Below, piece by piece: positions 46,308-58,606 of a DNA stretch of 64,000 nucleotides (positions are counted from its first letter, which is position 1; each line of letters starts with the position of its first letter). The translations under genes were made by a program, and so were the position numbers. Source of the stretch: Polytrichum commune (lineage: Eukaryota; Streptophyta; Polytrichopsida; Polytrichales; Polytrichaceae); assembly GCA_950295325.1 (NCBI GenBank), contig OX485803.1:12338001-12402000 (forward strand), read 5' to 3'. Under the pieces are notes generated by a model. The model was not told where the DNA came from, ran no database searches, and was given only the letters and a program-made list of their open reading frames with translations.

Positions 46308-48531
46308 CTAGTGGCAAAACTGCTCTTGCATCGTATCCGGGAAAACCTGCCCACAGAAGGGACTCGCCCCTACCGGCGGTCCTGGCCAGGCCGACAAGGG
46401 GCTTGAAAATTGGTGCACCATGTTGGCCGTTGTTGCCGGGCATGGTGATGCTTGTTGGTATGCTGCACAGTTCAAGTCAAAGGGCCGTGCAGCATTTGCA
46501 ATCTGAGCTCCGAATTGGGCGTCACAGTTGTTTCCTATCTGCTCCAACGTCTGTAACATACATAGCAACAAAGCATACACATCAGAAACAAACTCCTGGA
46601 GCACGTTCCCACAAACTTCAAATCCATGCAAATCTTCAGAACTAGTCTTCTTTAAACAAGTCTTCATCCACTGAGAATGCCTTCACATTCAACTATCCAC
46701 AAAATTCCGCCACCAGTTTTAGCGGATGTGATAGTCACAGAGAATCCTTGATAGTTAAATGTACCACCGCTGTGATCAACAGAACCCCATTTCCAATTCC
46801 AAGACACAAAAATGCGAGCAACCCATGGCTCCGAAGTGAGAAGAAATTGATGTGGATGACCGACTATGAGATGGACCTGCATGGAGCACGACTATAAGTT
46901 GGGATTGCATTCTTGAGGAGGTCAATGAATGTGGGTGGTGCTGTAAAAGCGAGAGATTGCAGAGAATGCCTCCTCGTTCAGCTACTCACAATCCTCTGCC
47001 TCCAGATTTAAAGCATCTGACAGTTGAAGAGAATTATTGATAGTGGAATGTACTACCTCTGCAATCAACATAACCCGTTTCCAAGTCCAAGAAACAAAGA
47101 TGCACCAACAAACCATAGCTCCAATATAAGACAAAATCGATGTAGACTACCAGCTATGAGATGGACATGCATCTAGCACAGCTGTAAGTTGGGATTGCAT
47201 TCTGAAGGAGGTCAAAGAATGTGGGTGCTTCGGTAAGAGTGAGACATTGCAGAGAACGCCTCCACATTCAGCTACTCAAAATTCTCTGCCTCCAGGTTTA
47301 AAACATCTGATAGTTCCAGAAAAGTTGATAGTTGAATACACTACCTCTGCATTCAACACAACCCTATTTTCCGAGGAGAGAGAAACAAAGGTGCACCAAC
47401 AACCCATGGCTCCAAGCTGAGAAGAAATTAATGTGGACGACCAACTATGAGATGAACATGCATTGAGCACAACCATCAGTTGGGATTGAATTCTTAACCA
47501 CAACCATCAGTAGGTCAATGAATGCAGGTGCTTCAGTAGAAGTGAGAGAGAGAGATTGCAGTAGAATTTGGGAGGATGGATGTATTTAGGACCTGCAATT
47601 GGAGCTTGAGGAATTTCACATAGTGGATGGCTTCGTCAAGCATGGAGGCAGTGTCCATCTTAGTGCCCCCAGGCACCAGACGCTGCAAGACGCGAATGCG
47701 GTCGCTTATCCTCTCGCGGCGATGGCGAGCCGCAACGCTCTGTGGATCCTTGGAGATTTTCACATTGCGTCGCTTGGGTCGCGACTTGGCAATCTCCTCC
47801 ATACTTGGCACTTGCAACGGAGCTGGGAACAAGATGCTCCGCATGCCCGCCATGGCCGGGCTAGTGGTGTCAGCATTGAAGGGGGTCGGAGGCAGATTGG
47901 CTAAAGGATCGACAGGGCTCGACATGCCTGCAAATTCCCCAATGTTGTTGGGGTACCCCGATGCTGCTCCCCCATCCTGGAAATTCTCAGCGAACAGAAT
48001 GGCCCCATCTTCAGCGTGCCTTTTGGGCAATTTGGGAGATGGCTGCAGCTTCTCACCCCACACATCCCCCGGCTCTTCGAACTGGCGCTTCATGACGATA
48101 TTGTCAGCACTTGCGACAGGGATCGAGAGCGATCGCGACTCGTCGCCGCTCTCCTTACTCTTTCCCCTCCCCCTGCTGCTCAGGAAGGTGGGAGATTGTA
48201 GCAACGCTTTTGTCGTCGTTAGGATCTGCGACGTAGCGCCCTGTCCTTCGCCATCGTCCCCGGTGGTGGCGCAGCAGTTCATCTCGCTGGTGGAGTCCGC
48301 CATACTGGAGCTGTTGCTCGACCGGAGCAAACTGTCCAGACTCCGAGGCGACTCTAAATGCCCAACTACTTGATTAGGTGCTTCCGAAACTCCACCACAA
48401 CCAAAGCCCTGCGACATCATCAACTGCGGCAGCAATATTTCGTTTACGTTGTTGTTGCTGTTGCTGTTGCTGTGGTAGAACATTCCAGCGCCATGCATTC
48501 CGGTGTAGTGTTCGCCACCCCAACCCCCCAT
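46308..48531 (-). CDS. HECATE/INDEHISCENT-like bHLH transcription factor (subfamily VIIIb), two exons
   Basis: On -, exon 1 is 48531-47593 (ATG in context AAACATGGG) and exon 2 is 46550-46308, joined in phase 0 (CAG|GTCCTA, ..TTACAG|ACG) to give 393 residues. The bHLH domain is about 262-313: [14 protein letters not shown], then [20 protein letters not shown], then [13 protein letters not shown]. Splicing continues helix 2 as TLEQIGNN, which supports the intron. The sequence is diagnostic of the HEC/IND clade rather than RSL or LRL. As in that clade, the usual basic-region His and Glu are replaced by Gln264 and Ala268, so canonical E-box reading may be altered. The N-terminus is Ser/Asn-rich with acidic patches, and PKRR (before the domain) may act in nuclear import. 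Known HEC and IND proteins control reproductive and meristem development and hormone response. An unspliced frame would end 21 codons after the donor. Confidence 0.92.
46640..47570 (-). repeat. Three tandem units of about 295 bp filling the bHLH intron
   Basis: Each unit has GGGATTG.ATTCTTGAGGAGG, TCAATGAATGTGGGTG, GAGAGATTGCAGAGAATGCC and ACCCATGGCTCCAAG-type words. The TTGGGATTG anchor lies near 46896, 47190 and 47485. Minus-strand frames in units 1 and 3 do not correspond, so the array is not coding. Confidence 0.85.
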
Positions 48532-48589
48532 GTTTGCCCTATATACATACACATAACATGAGATGACAACCTGATGCGTGATCGCAACT

Positions 48590-48960
48590 TCACAGCATAC
48601 GAATATGCTCATAATCCTGGAACAATCGGAGAGGACCAAAACAACTCAAGCATAAGCTCGAGAAACTTGCATATCTTGGGGTTTAGTGCTGCACAAAAGC
48701 ACAACCTACACACAAATTGAGGGCACTGTAGACATTTTGCACATGGAATCTGATGCCTGACCGCTGCTTCTCACGACTGACAGCACACGAAAATGCTCAC
48801 TATCCTGGAACAAATCCGAGAGGACCAAAAATAACATCAAAAATCTTCAACTCAAGCATGAGCTCAAGAAACGTGCACATCTTGGGGTTTAGTGATGCAC
48901 AAAAGCACAACCTACACACAAATTGAGGGCACTGTAGATATTTTGCACATGGAATTGTGA
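48590..48960 (-). repeat. Tandem duplication of about 190 bp in the bHLH 5' flank or leader
   Basis: Two copies (about 48590-48752 and 48780-48957) share TATCTTGGGGTTTAGTG.TGC, ACAAAAGCACAACCTACACA and CAAATTGAGGGCACTGTAGA. The first copy begins about 60 bp upstream of the bHLH ATG, so the duplicated block belongs to its 5'UTR or proximal promoter. Confidence 0.88.
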
Positions 48961-49465
48961 CGAGGGATCAATGGAATGCCGGATCCCGTGTGTAAGATTG
49001 TTTGGATATTCCCTGAACCTTTGCTTTGATGATGTTTCTTGTCGATGGGAGTGGCTGAGATGGAGGAGGTGGAGGAGGATTGTAACAAGCTCTTACCATT
49101 TGTCCATGGACTGGAGTGGGATGCGGTCATCGGCTCTCAAGCTAAGAGTCATAGTGGTTGTAAGATTGGTGTTGTTGTTGTCCTGATGATTGATGGTAAA
49201 CTCCCACACAAAGAGATTCCAGAAGCTACCTACTCTCAAGTTATACTCAAGGATTTTCTGCAGAGCTTCTTCCCATCTGGAGGAGGAGATGTAAGAGTGT
49301 GTGTATGTGTGTGTGTGTCTACGATGTGGAATCCGGTGGCCAAGAAAGTTCAACCCCTCTCGTTCCTTAAATTAACGCCGCTGTTAAGATCGAAAAATGG
49401 TTGTATTGGTTTGTGACAATGTAGCCAAGATCAGAGTTTTCAAGAACTCGAAGAGTTGGCTGCCT

Positions 49466-49468
<3 letters not shown>

Positions 49469-49503
<35 letters not shown>
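49469..49503 (+). repeat. (CT)n microsatellite upstream of the bHLH gene
   Basis: About 17 CT units on +, reading (GA)n on the bHLH strand. A second (CT)n tract of about 15 units is at 50266-50296. GA tracts are frequent in plant 5'UTRs and promoters and can bind GAGA-type factors; that role here is inference. Confidence 0.9.
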
Positions 49504-49505
<2 letters not shown>

Positions 49506-50264
49506 ACAGATCCGAAAGCAAAATGCTCCGTTCACTAGACAATGTGACACCTGCCAAGCTCTTCTTCTCCTCCTTCGGAAGCCGGGCCGAGGGGGCCTTG
49601 GACCTGCAAATTTTGAAGAGGCAGATCAAGCAGACCTGTGCTTGAAGATACGAAGTGGAGGGAGGTGATCAAGATCAGCTCATGGAAGAAAGAAAATTGG
49701 GGTGGTCCTCAAAGCAGATCCAACCACCGGAAAATTGAAAACTTTCACTTGACTTAAGAACTCGGAACTGCTCCCTCCGAACCCCCCCCCCCAAGTTTTC
49801 AAGAATGAAGTCACCGATGACCGGTGCCTCTCTGCCAAAATGGTAGAGTGGGAGACACAGAGGTCTAAGAAGCTTGGAAAGAAGAAACTTGGCACAATTG
49901 GAAGTGCCAAGTTAGGCTCCAGAACGAACCAAAACAAAAATCAAAGATCACAGCTTTCCAAAATCAAACCCAGTGGAGACAAAAGAAAATACACACTCAC
50001 ACAGCAACCTCCAAGTGTGAGCCCACGGACAGACTCTGGCTCCTACAGAGCAGATCAAACACCCCTCTTAAAACCGAAATACAAAAACAAACAACAATCC
50101 AGTACGTAACTAAATTCACAGGCCACAACAGGAGACCATGTGCACACACACGACCCAAAAGAAAATTGATGCACGAGCTCGGGGCTGTGTACTCGGAGGC
50201 ACTTTCTTTGCTACCGCCTGCCAGGTCCCCAGAACCATGTCACCGTTCCCCGAAATCCCAAATG

Positions 50265-50265
<1 letters not shown>

Positions 50266-50296
<31 letters not shown>
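50266..50296 (+). repeat. Second (CT)n microsatellite
   Basis: Uninterrupted CT dinucleotides. Low-complexity Leu/Ser or Arg/Glu frames across it are artefacts. Confidence 0.9.
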
Positions 50297-50880
50297 ACAA
50301 CTCCACCTACCAAACCACTCCAAACTCTTATCTCCTCCTCCCTTGCACTTCTTGCAAGTTCCTTTCTGTCTTTCTTACTCCTGCTCCTCAGTCCGATTAT
50401 CCCCAGAACTCTCGACTTTCTCTTGTCAAATTCCTTCACTCTTGTGCTATTCCTGTCCGGAAGGCTAAGTGGGTATTGCGATCTTGCCGCAGCGACGGCG
50501 GAGGAGATGAGGAGATGATGGATAGCTTAAGTTAGCAGCTCCACTAGATGCCATGTGCACGTGCGGACGGTGCCATTGTGACGATGGCGATCCTTTCCGT
50601 CCTTCCTGTGCCTCGCAACGAATTTATTGTCGATGTAAGTTGCTGGCCCGGCGAAGGCGACGCCGTACACAACAAAACGGACGAACGGCGCCCACGGTCT
50701 TAGGTCCCTTCCTTAGCTACCTTCCTACCTCTAGTCTACCGCCACAGCAGCTAGGCCTGTAGCTTAGAAGGTCGGTACCTAGAGTATGTAGGTAGGTAGG
50801 TCAGGAGATTTTAGGCTCCCCTTATTACTTGGTCACCCCTAGTCCGAAGGAGGGGCCCATGCCTTCTTATAATAAGCTAC

Positions 50881-51715
50881 ACAATTTGCATCAAGTGCAA
50901 GGTTCGGATTTGCACCCCTCACATTCCATTCGACAACTTGTCACCGTGACTGGGCTTACTTTACGCATCAAAAGACAAATAGTCAAGACCTTCTAGTCTA
51001 CCGTTCGACAAATTACTGTCAAAAAGCCCATCACTTGATGGATGAAAATTTAGAATATCTGTCATCTTTCATCGCATCGCATCCAGACTTCAAATTCGTC
51101 AAGTCTCAATTGCCTCAGGGAGTTCACTGCTCTATTGCTCGGAACTTGAAAGAAGCTTTGGGAAGCTTAGGGACTATCCAACTTGAGATGCGAGGATGTG
51201 TGTGGTGGAATTGTGGAGAAGGTGTGTTGGCCGAAGCCAGGAAGATTTCTAGGCTTTTTGCACTCCACTACTTCTACAACGGTGAGTTCCGGATATAGTA
51301 GCCTTGCATCAAGTGCAAGGTTCAGATTTGCACCCGTCACATTCCATTTGGCAGCATGTCACCGTGACTGGTCTTACCTGACCCGTCAAAAGATAAATGG
51401 CCAAGACTTTTAATTTGTCACTTGACAAATCACTTCCAAACTGCCCGTCACTTGATGGATGCAAATTTAGAATATTTGTCATCTTTCATCGCATCCAAAC
51501 TTCAAATTCGTCGAGTCTCGACTGCCTCAGGGAGCTCGCTGCTCTATCGCTCGGAACTTGAAAGAAGCTTTGGGAAGCTTAGAGACTATTCAACTTAAGA
51601 TGTGAGGATGTGTGTGATGGATTTGCGGGGGAGGTGTGTTGATCGAAAGCCTGGAAATTTTCTAAGCTTTCTGCACTCCACTGCTTCTACAATGGTGTGT
51701 TTCCTGGACATATTT
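50881..51715 (+). repeat. Tandem duplication of about 420 bp
   Basis: Copy 1 (about 50881-51297) and copy 2 (about 51303-51715) share TTGCATCAAGTGCAAGGTTC, CACATTCCATT.G.CA.C, CACTTGATGGATG, CTCGGAACTTGAAAGAAGCT and CTGCACTCCACT.CTTCTAC-like blocks. Copy 1 has an 87-codon frame (EYLSSFIASHPDFKFVKSQL) that copy 2 disrupts, so it may be a gene fragment or chance. Confidence 0.88.
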
Positions 51716-53914
51716 GCCTGCCAGATCTGATTTTGAATTCTCTTGTGGTGATTCTGATTGAGGTATTAGGGTTTTGGTGGATGCATGATTAGGCTTGTCT
51801 GTAAGGGATTTCTTCAGTAAATCACCCTGTCTGTCCTTTGGAGGAATCGACAAGCTTCTGGGATTGATGTTGTTGGATTTTCTGGGATGTCAATCAGCTC
51901 AATCTGCCTTGATGTGTTGGTTTGAGCTTCGTTTCTTCGGTAATTCGCCTTCTCTGTCCTTTTGAGAAAGCAATTAGCTTCTGGACATCCTGTACGACAA
52001 ATGGGGAGAATCGAGTGTTCGTTGCAGATGAACCAGTGGAGTTTGAGAAATAAGATGGATCTGTAGAATAATATATATGAATCACAAGTGATGGTTATAG
52101 GGGTTGTTGACAGCTACATAATGAACGTGATTTGATTGCATGTTGTTTGCAAAGGTTCAGATTTGCATATTTTGATTGCTTTTATATGTTGTGATGACTA
52201 AAAAAGAATTTGGGAACTAGTAAGAGTTCTTACAAGCTGTCAATTTGAAAAATTAGGTGTCAAAGACGTGTGGAAATTTGACCAGCATGTCAAAAAACCG
52301 ATGATGCAAAAATTGACCATCACGTGAAAGGCAACACCCTTTGTCAAAAGTCAACACTAGTTGAGTGGAGATTACGTTGTGCCCTTCACCCAATGTTTCT
52401 TAGGGTGAGGTACACCGATATGTGCGTAACATTCTTCAATCAATTATTGTTGTTCATTTTCTAATTTGAATTAAACATAGGCAAAACATAAGCCACTAAT
52501 ATCCATCCAATTGACTACTAATGGTATTGATTGAAAGCTCGGTACTGTAGCAAGTGGCTTAACCCGACCTACACCGATGTCATTCAAACCAAGAGAGTAC
52601 TAATATACAAATTCAAAGCCAAGATGCAAGAAGCGTACGGGGATGTGAGCAAAGCCCACAAAACATGATAACATTGTTGAAGAATGTCATATGCAATTAG
52701 GTTTCCCAATGCTAATTTATTGACATTACCGTAGGTTCATAGTTGGTTTGACACATGTTAGCCGAATAATTAATTAAATTTGAAAAAGTAAGTTCGGCAC
52801 CTAAAAACAGTATATTCATATTTTTGGCAATTTTCTCTTTTAATTTTTAAAATTCCACTTAAATTCATTTTTTATTTTTTATTTAAGCTTATATCTTGTA
52901 CATCTCTCTTGCATTGAATGACAAGTAAGATGTGAGTGAAGAGTTGAGAATGCTCTGTGCTTTATGCAATTAGAGTGGAGTTGTGTTCAACAATGCATAG
53001 GGGATATGTAAACTTTGAGGTGAAGCACCGAGTTAGACTTCATTTTTATAACACGCATAACTTTTGCATAGAGTCTTCAAATGACATAAAATTTGTTGGA
53101 GGTGAAAGATTACTTGATTTCTAAACTTTTCTTAGACCAACAAAATTCCAAAAAAATTGATCTTCTATGCACAAATAAGCTCCGAAAATTTGTTATGAAC
53201 GCATTTTAATTTTTTGATCTTTACACGGCTGCAATGTTTTGTCCATATCTTTTGCATAAAGACTTATTTTGACACAAAACTTGTTGGAGGTGGAAGAAGG
53301 ATTGATTTCTCAACTTTTGTTAGTTGGACAAAATTCTATAAAACTTCATCTTCTATGCTCAATTGGACTCCAAAAATTTGTGTACAACACATTTGAAAAG
53401 CCTCACCTAGAGTCTTGCTACTTCTTAACCCATATTCTTTGTGGACTAATGTAAGTGAGCTTGATTACAAAAGGAGCACCTTCTCTCTTTCAAAATTCAC
53501 ATATGCTTCCATTGTAAGTAAAATTCTAGTGAGAAGTAAAATTTCTTACTTTCCGGCAATTTTGAAAAATAATTAATTTTATATTCGGCAAAAAATGCCA
53601 ATAATATTCCAAAAATTTTGAATTTTTTTTTTAATTATTAGTGTCGGACCAGCTATGAACCTACAGAATATAGGAATGAATAAATGAAGTTATAAATTTG
53701 TAATTTGATTTTAACCCAAGGTAATTTGCATGGGGAAAAAAACAACCTATCTGCAAAAGCATACCTAATTCCACAAATTGTTGTAAACATTCAAACACAT
53801 CCATCTCGCTTATAAATTGACATGCGGTTCAATAGATTGTGTACAAAACGTAACATCAATCAATTGTGCTAAAATGCACCCTTTTTATATTGGTCACCCT
53901 TTTGATGGCCCACA
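51716..53914. other. No gene recognised
   Basis: AT-rich sequence with a partial CCGG-rich repeat at about 52005-52085 (GATGAACCAGTGGAGTTTGA) and a diverged internal duplication (53035-53200 and 53205-53400: TTTTGCATA.AGACTT, AAACTTGTTGGAGGTG). No domain or spliceable series was seen. Confidence 0.5.
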
Positions 53915-54085
53915 GTTTAGGCCCTTTCTTAGCTACCTACCCGGTCTATCTCCATGTAGGTTTAGAGCTAGAGTATGTTAATAGGTAGGGATTTTAGACT
54001 CCCTTATTGCTTGGTAACCCTTAATCCAAAGGACAGCCCATGCCTTCTTCTAATCAGCTACACGATTTGCATCAAGTGGAGATTC
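53915..54085 (+). repeat. Diverged copy of 50695-50900
   Basis: Shares TAGGCCCTTTCTTAGCTACC, CTAGAGTATGT.AATAGGTAG, CTCCCTTATTGCTTGGTAAC, CCCATGCCTTCTTCTAATCA and GATTTGCATCAAGTG with the sequence at the left end of the 420-bp duplication. Same orientation. Confidence 0.8.
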
Positions 54086-57000
54086 ATAACATTATACAGC
54101 CGAGAGGTGTGGTTCCATCCTAAAATTAAATGTCATTGTCCATGTAAAAAAACCGAGGTTAAATTGTTAGGGTAATGGATTTTTATTTAACCTATGTCAA
54201 CTAGTGTTTCTGGACTTGAGACAACAACACGTTGCTTGCCACCGCCAGTGGGTGTGGGTGTAGGGACGCATTGTATGTCAACACGTGTAACTAGTATATA
54301 ACTGAGCAACAACAATAGCTCTAGTTGTGCCATGTAGGCCAGTTGCCAACTAGGTGTTTCCCAATGTAGAGAGGTTGCTAAGCGGGACACAAAGGTTGGT
54401 GATGGGCACACAAGGTCGCAAATTCTTGGTACTAGCAAGTTGGGATTTGCTTCAAAAAGTTGGACTTTTGGACCTGGATTGTTGTGGTCATTGTTGCATT
54501 GTGAACTCCACATCCTCTTTGTGTTGGGTGTAGTGATTATGATCGTAATACCAATATGTGGGCACCTTGGAGGTGGTGCAACAAGTAGATTGCAAAGTGG
54601 GAACTCCACACTACATTTACTTCAAGTAGGGTTTCAATCTCGTGCATTTTTGCATCTTCTCTCTCTTTACAATGCCGTTGTTGCTATCTTGCATATATTT
54701 ATGGGCTTGTTGTGGGCATGAATGCCTCCAATTTTGGGTTACATGTTGTTTACAGTTGTTGGGGGGCATATACTGGTTCTTTTCACCAAGGGAGTCCATG
54801 GTTGTTCATGCTAAATCTACTAACTCAAGAATATCGCAAGTAAGATGCACGTAATCAACTATGACATATTATTGACCCTACCTAGCCTTACCCCTTAATT
54901 GAATAATGTTATGTTAAATCATGCCCTTCAACCAAAAAATTTAAGGTGAGCTACACATTCAAACACAACCATCACACTTATTAAATATCATGTGATTCAA
55001 TAAATTGTTTACAAATCATAACATGAATGAATTGTGCTTCAATGCATCCTTTCTATTTGGGTATGGCATAATTGCACTTGGGTTTTGAACTCAGATTAAG
55101 TGCACATTTGGCTTACCTAGCTAGGGGTACACGAGACTTAACACATGTTGTCTAGCATGTCAGAACTGACCATTATTGTGGACCCTCAAACCCAATCACG
55201 CAGTCAATTGCCCTCGCATATGTCAATCTTTTCCTTTCGCAGTGCAAAACATTATTTATTCATTTATTCATTTATTCATCCGATATATGAAATTTGGTAT
55301 GTGAGCATTGATGAGTATTATGAATATCCAAATGATGTCCTTATTATGACATTTCCATTTTATCTAAAATTGGAATACCTTAAATTGAGGTGCCAAATGT
55401 TAAAATATCCTTTAAATGACCCTTTTAGACATGTGGCCATCAATCAATAAAGTCACATTTGAGACATGAATTTTCTCCAAGCCTTGGCATATGACAAATG
55501 GTCATAAGCTTACAACTTCCAACAATCCTTTCATCTTATGTGGATCCCAATCGAGAAGCATTGATCCTAAAAAATACGACTAGGGATGGGATATATGGAT
55601 ATTTACACATGAACAATAAGTATTGCAACCAAGTTTTGATCCATGTTTATTGAATAAACACATGTGCTTTCCATATCTCTAATGAAATAATATTTTGTAC
55701 CAATAAATATACCTATTCATTTCCATATCCAAGAATTTATTCTCCCCCTACAAAGACTATCTAAACACATGGTGATGTGGGAGCTCGTGATAACAAAATC
55801 ACTCAATAGTGCAATAATTCATGAACCTTCTTCACCCACTCACTATTTTCATATTCTCACTCAAATGAAAGCTCTTGAGAAGGTGACTTTGAAGAGCTTA
55901 GTCTCACTTCCTAAGTCCAAGAAATGAGAGAGTTCAAGTGTCAAAAACCAAAATAAAACTTGATCTTTGAATGGTCACTGCACTCAATCGGTTGAGTTAG
56001 GAGGCGATATTGGCTACTATGGATAGGTCTTGAGAAGCTTTGCAAGATGGATGGGTGTGCCTCAAGGAAAGAAAACCACTTGTTGGACACCAAGACAATA
56101 CAATATTGCCCTAAATAAATCCATACTCAGATATGAATACAAACTCCACCCAATTCTCTTCCCATTTGCCATGAGCTTTGTGTTGGCCTAGTTGCCTTTC
56201 ACCCCAACCCCACCCCAACCCCACCCCAACCCCCAAACCTCCCAAAAAGATCATGGTCATTAGTAACCTATTTATTTATTTATTTTAAAGTCGCATGACA
56301 ATGTATAACATTAATCAACTGCAATGACATGCTCCATGGAGCCATGCAACAATAGGGGAATATGCCCAAAAATGCCCTAGGATACTACCCAAGACACTTG
56401 GTGAGAGAGGTCACTATAATTAGAAAGGATGCATGTCCCCTCATGTGAATAATGTGATGTGTGACATGTCGATGATTTTAAATGCCTATTGCATATTAGA
56501 CATTGTACGCAAGAAGCCCTACTATGGTTGTAGCTATGAGGTCTATTGAGAGCCAAAAGATAGGTACACAAAGAGCCTTGCTACAACTTGTAACAAGCTA
56601 ACACGTGTTGTGCTTGCCATTTTGCAAGGACCACTTCCTACAATTTATACTCGTCATGCTTGTGTTCAATGAATACACGACACGTCAACAAAATTTGAGA
56701 CGGTGAGCACTACATAAACCAATCATTGACGATTCCAAAGAACTTGCACATCATAGTTTACTAACACCTTGACGTCGATTAACAAGGCAATAGAGTTATT
56801 CATAAAGCAAAGCAAATGAAACCACAGATGAAGTCCCAAACCACGAGTTTATGAGAATTAAACACAAAGTCACCCAAGTTTTCTCATTGGTTGAATTACC
56901 ATACACAAGAGTGTTGTCTAGAAAGAAAAAACCACCCAGCTTTCTAGCTTGTCTTACTAGAATGGGTGAACCAAACTAGCCTTGCATAGGCCGATCCAAG

Positions 57001-58054
57001 ATTTAGGGTAGCGGGTCCCATGTGCATTGCCTACTTTAAATCCTAATATTCTCTCAAAGTTCGTGAGATGGAAAAAGGAAGTCCTAAAAGTTTTACTTGT
57101 TTTCAAAACAGGCTCCGATACACAACAAGCTAGTGAACTCAGAAAAAAATCTCAAAGAAGGATCAAACCCACGGTTTCATCGGCCTTTTAAGAGACTTTA
57201 TGGATAACTCTAATATCTTGATTATATGTAGACGGAATTTAGTTGTTCTTTTTTCTCCTTTTGGAATCCAACTTGGGGGTAGAAGCTTCAAAGCTCAAAA
57301 GTCCTTCAAGTGGGTCTTGTCAAATCACTTTACATCATGATGATGCAAAGCATTCATCAAGGTTAATTAAGTTATGTTATGTATGTTGCCCATGATTAGG
57401 TTTGAAGATAGCTAGCGGGGGTTAACTTTTATTTGAGCCACATGGACATCCCCAATCATTAGTCGGTCAAGGGTCCTTGGAACAATCAATATTTGGTACC
57501 CCTTGTATATATATATGTTTAAGTGCTTCCACATGGCACATGATAACTTCTTTCCTCTTAGGTAGACAGTCAAAGAATATGTAAAGTAACGACTCATCAT
57601 AAGTCACTAGATATATATGTAGCTCAAACTCCACACATCCATTCAGATCTATGTTTGTTAAATGTTCCTTGTCAGCTACATTATCACAATAGGCAAGAGG
57701 GAATTGTCGCATACGGGTGTACCCCTCATCCATCCAACATAAATATTTGACATCCCCTCTATAAGTTTGTGGTTGATTCATCTCAAATGATTTGGATCAG
57801 ACCAATTTTGTAATTTTTGGGGTTTTCTAGTTAATTATGGTCTCATTGTAACTAACGAAAGTATGGAAAACTTATCATGCTGCATATTGTTTCATAGCTT
57901 TGATATTGGATGTATGAGAGGCAGGTGCGTATGCCATATTTCTCTCTCGTCGTCACAATGCTTCCATCCTTTGCCACTATGTATTCCATTTGGATGGAGG
58001 GGTGGATGGAGGGACAATTGGATGGTTGGGATTGGAGTTCGAAGTGGCGTTTAT
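54086..58054. other. No gene recognised
   Basis: Contains (TTTATTCA)n near 55255, an 11-bp tandem run (CCCCAACCCCA) at 56205-56235 and many short frames. The longest clean one is - 57467-57781 (104 codons), which I do not recognise. Confidence 0.4.
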
Positions 58055-58606
58055 GTAAACTCATCCATCATGGATGAAGTGATTATAGTTAAAAAATAAA
58101 ATCCCCTACATGTCGAGGATCATTGCATTCCAATTGAATCCCACCATACTAATTCGAAGTCTTTGATGATATTCTCGAACGAGCGCTAATCCCTAAACCC
58201 AAAATCTATAATTTAGGGCTATTATGATATTTACCGAGAGTTCCAAGTTATTAAGAAGAGCCAAGTTCACTATATGATGCATGAAAACATGTGAGATTGC
58301 AAAGGTATGTATGCCATTGTGGAGATTAGGGATTAATGAAACTAGCAATGATATTATTTTTACTTGTTTACAACAAAAAATTGCATTATTTATGAATGTT
58401 GGTCCAATATAATAGTTACTATTGCAATGAAATGAATATTTGGAATGTTTACAATATACTGGGAAATTGATGGAAGTCATACTAATGAGCCTAGTTAATC
58501 AACATACAATTATAATCATACATTGAAATTAAAATTTTCACAACCAACACAAGGTTTTTATATGTATATATATTATAACTCCTTTATCCACGATGGATGA
58601 GTTTAC
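58055..58606. mobile_element. Inverted-repeat element, 552 bp (probable MITE)
   Basis: The left end is GTAAACTCATCCATCATGGA, continuing TGAAGTGATTATA. The right end, reverse complemented, is GTAAACTCATCCATCGTGGA, continuing TAAAGGAGTTATA. That gives a TIR of about 33-35 bp with few mismatches. The interior is AT-rich and non-coding. No target duplication was identified. Confidence 0.72.

Larger units (their letters stand above)
48961..50700. other. Unique sequence upstream of the bHLH gene, probable long leader or promoter
   Basis: Less AT-rich than the rest, non-repetitive apart from microsatellites, with (GT)n near 49300. Several frames exist on both strands (for example + 50138-50518) but none has a recognised domain. 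The best reading is regulatory or 5'UTR sequence of the minus-strand bHLH gene. Confidence 0.4.

Noticed and set aside
46664-47503. Minus-strand ORFs in the bHLH intron repeats
   Set aside because: The ORFs in units 1 and 3 come from homologous DNA but are not in corresponding frames, so coding is not conserved.
47599-48373. Plus-strand frames of 101 and 248 codons
   Set aside because: Antisense shadow of the bHLH exon; no domain and no splice support.
50138-50518. Plus-strand frame of 126 codons with a hydrophobic segment
   Set aside because: It crosses a (CT)n microsatellite that generates a Ser-Leu run. It lies in the probable leader or promoter of the minus-strand bHLH gene.
57467-57781. 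104-codon minus-strand frame
   Set aside because: Openness is compatible with chance in 64 kb; no domain was recognised and there is no neighbouring exon.
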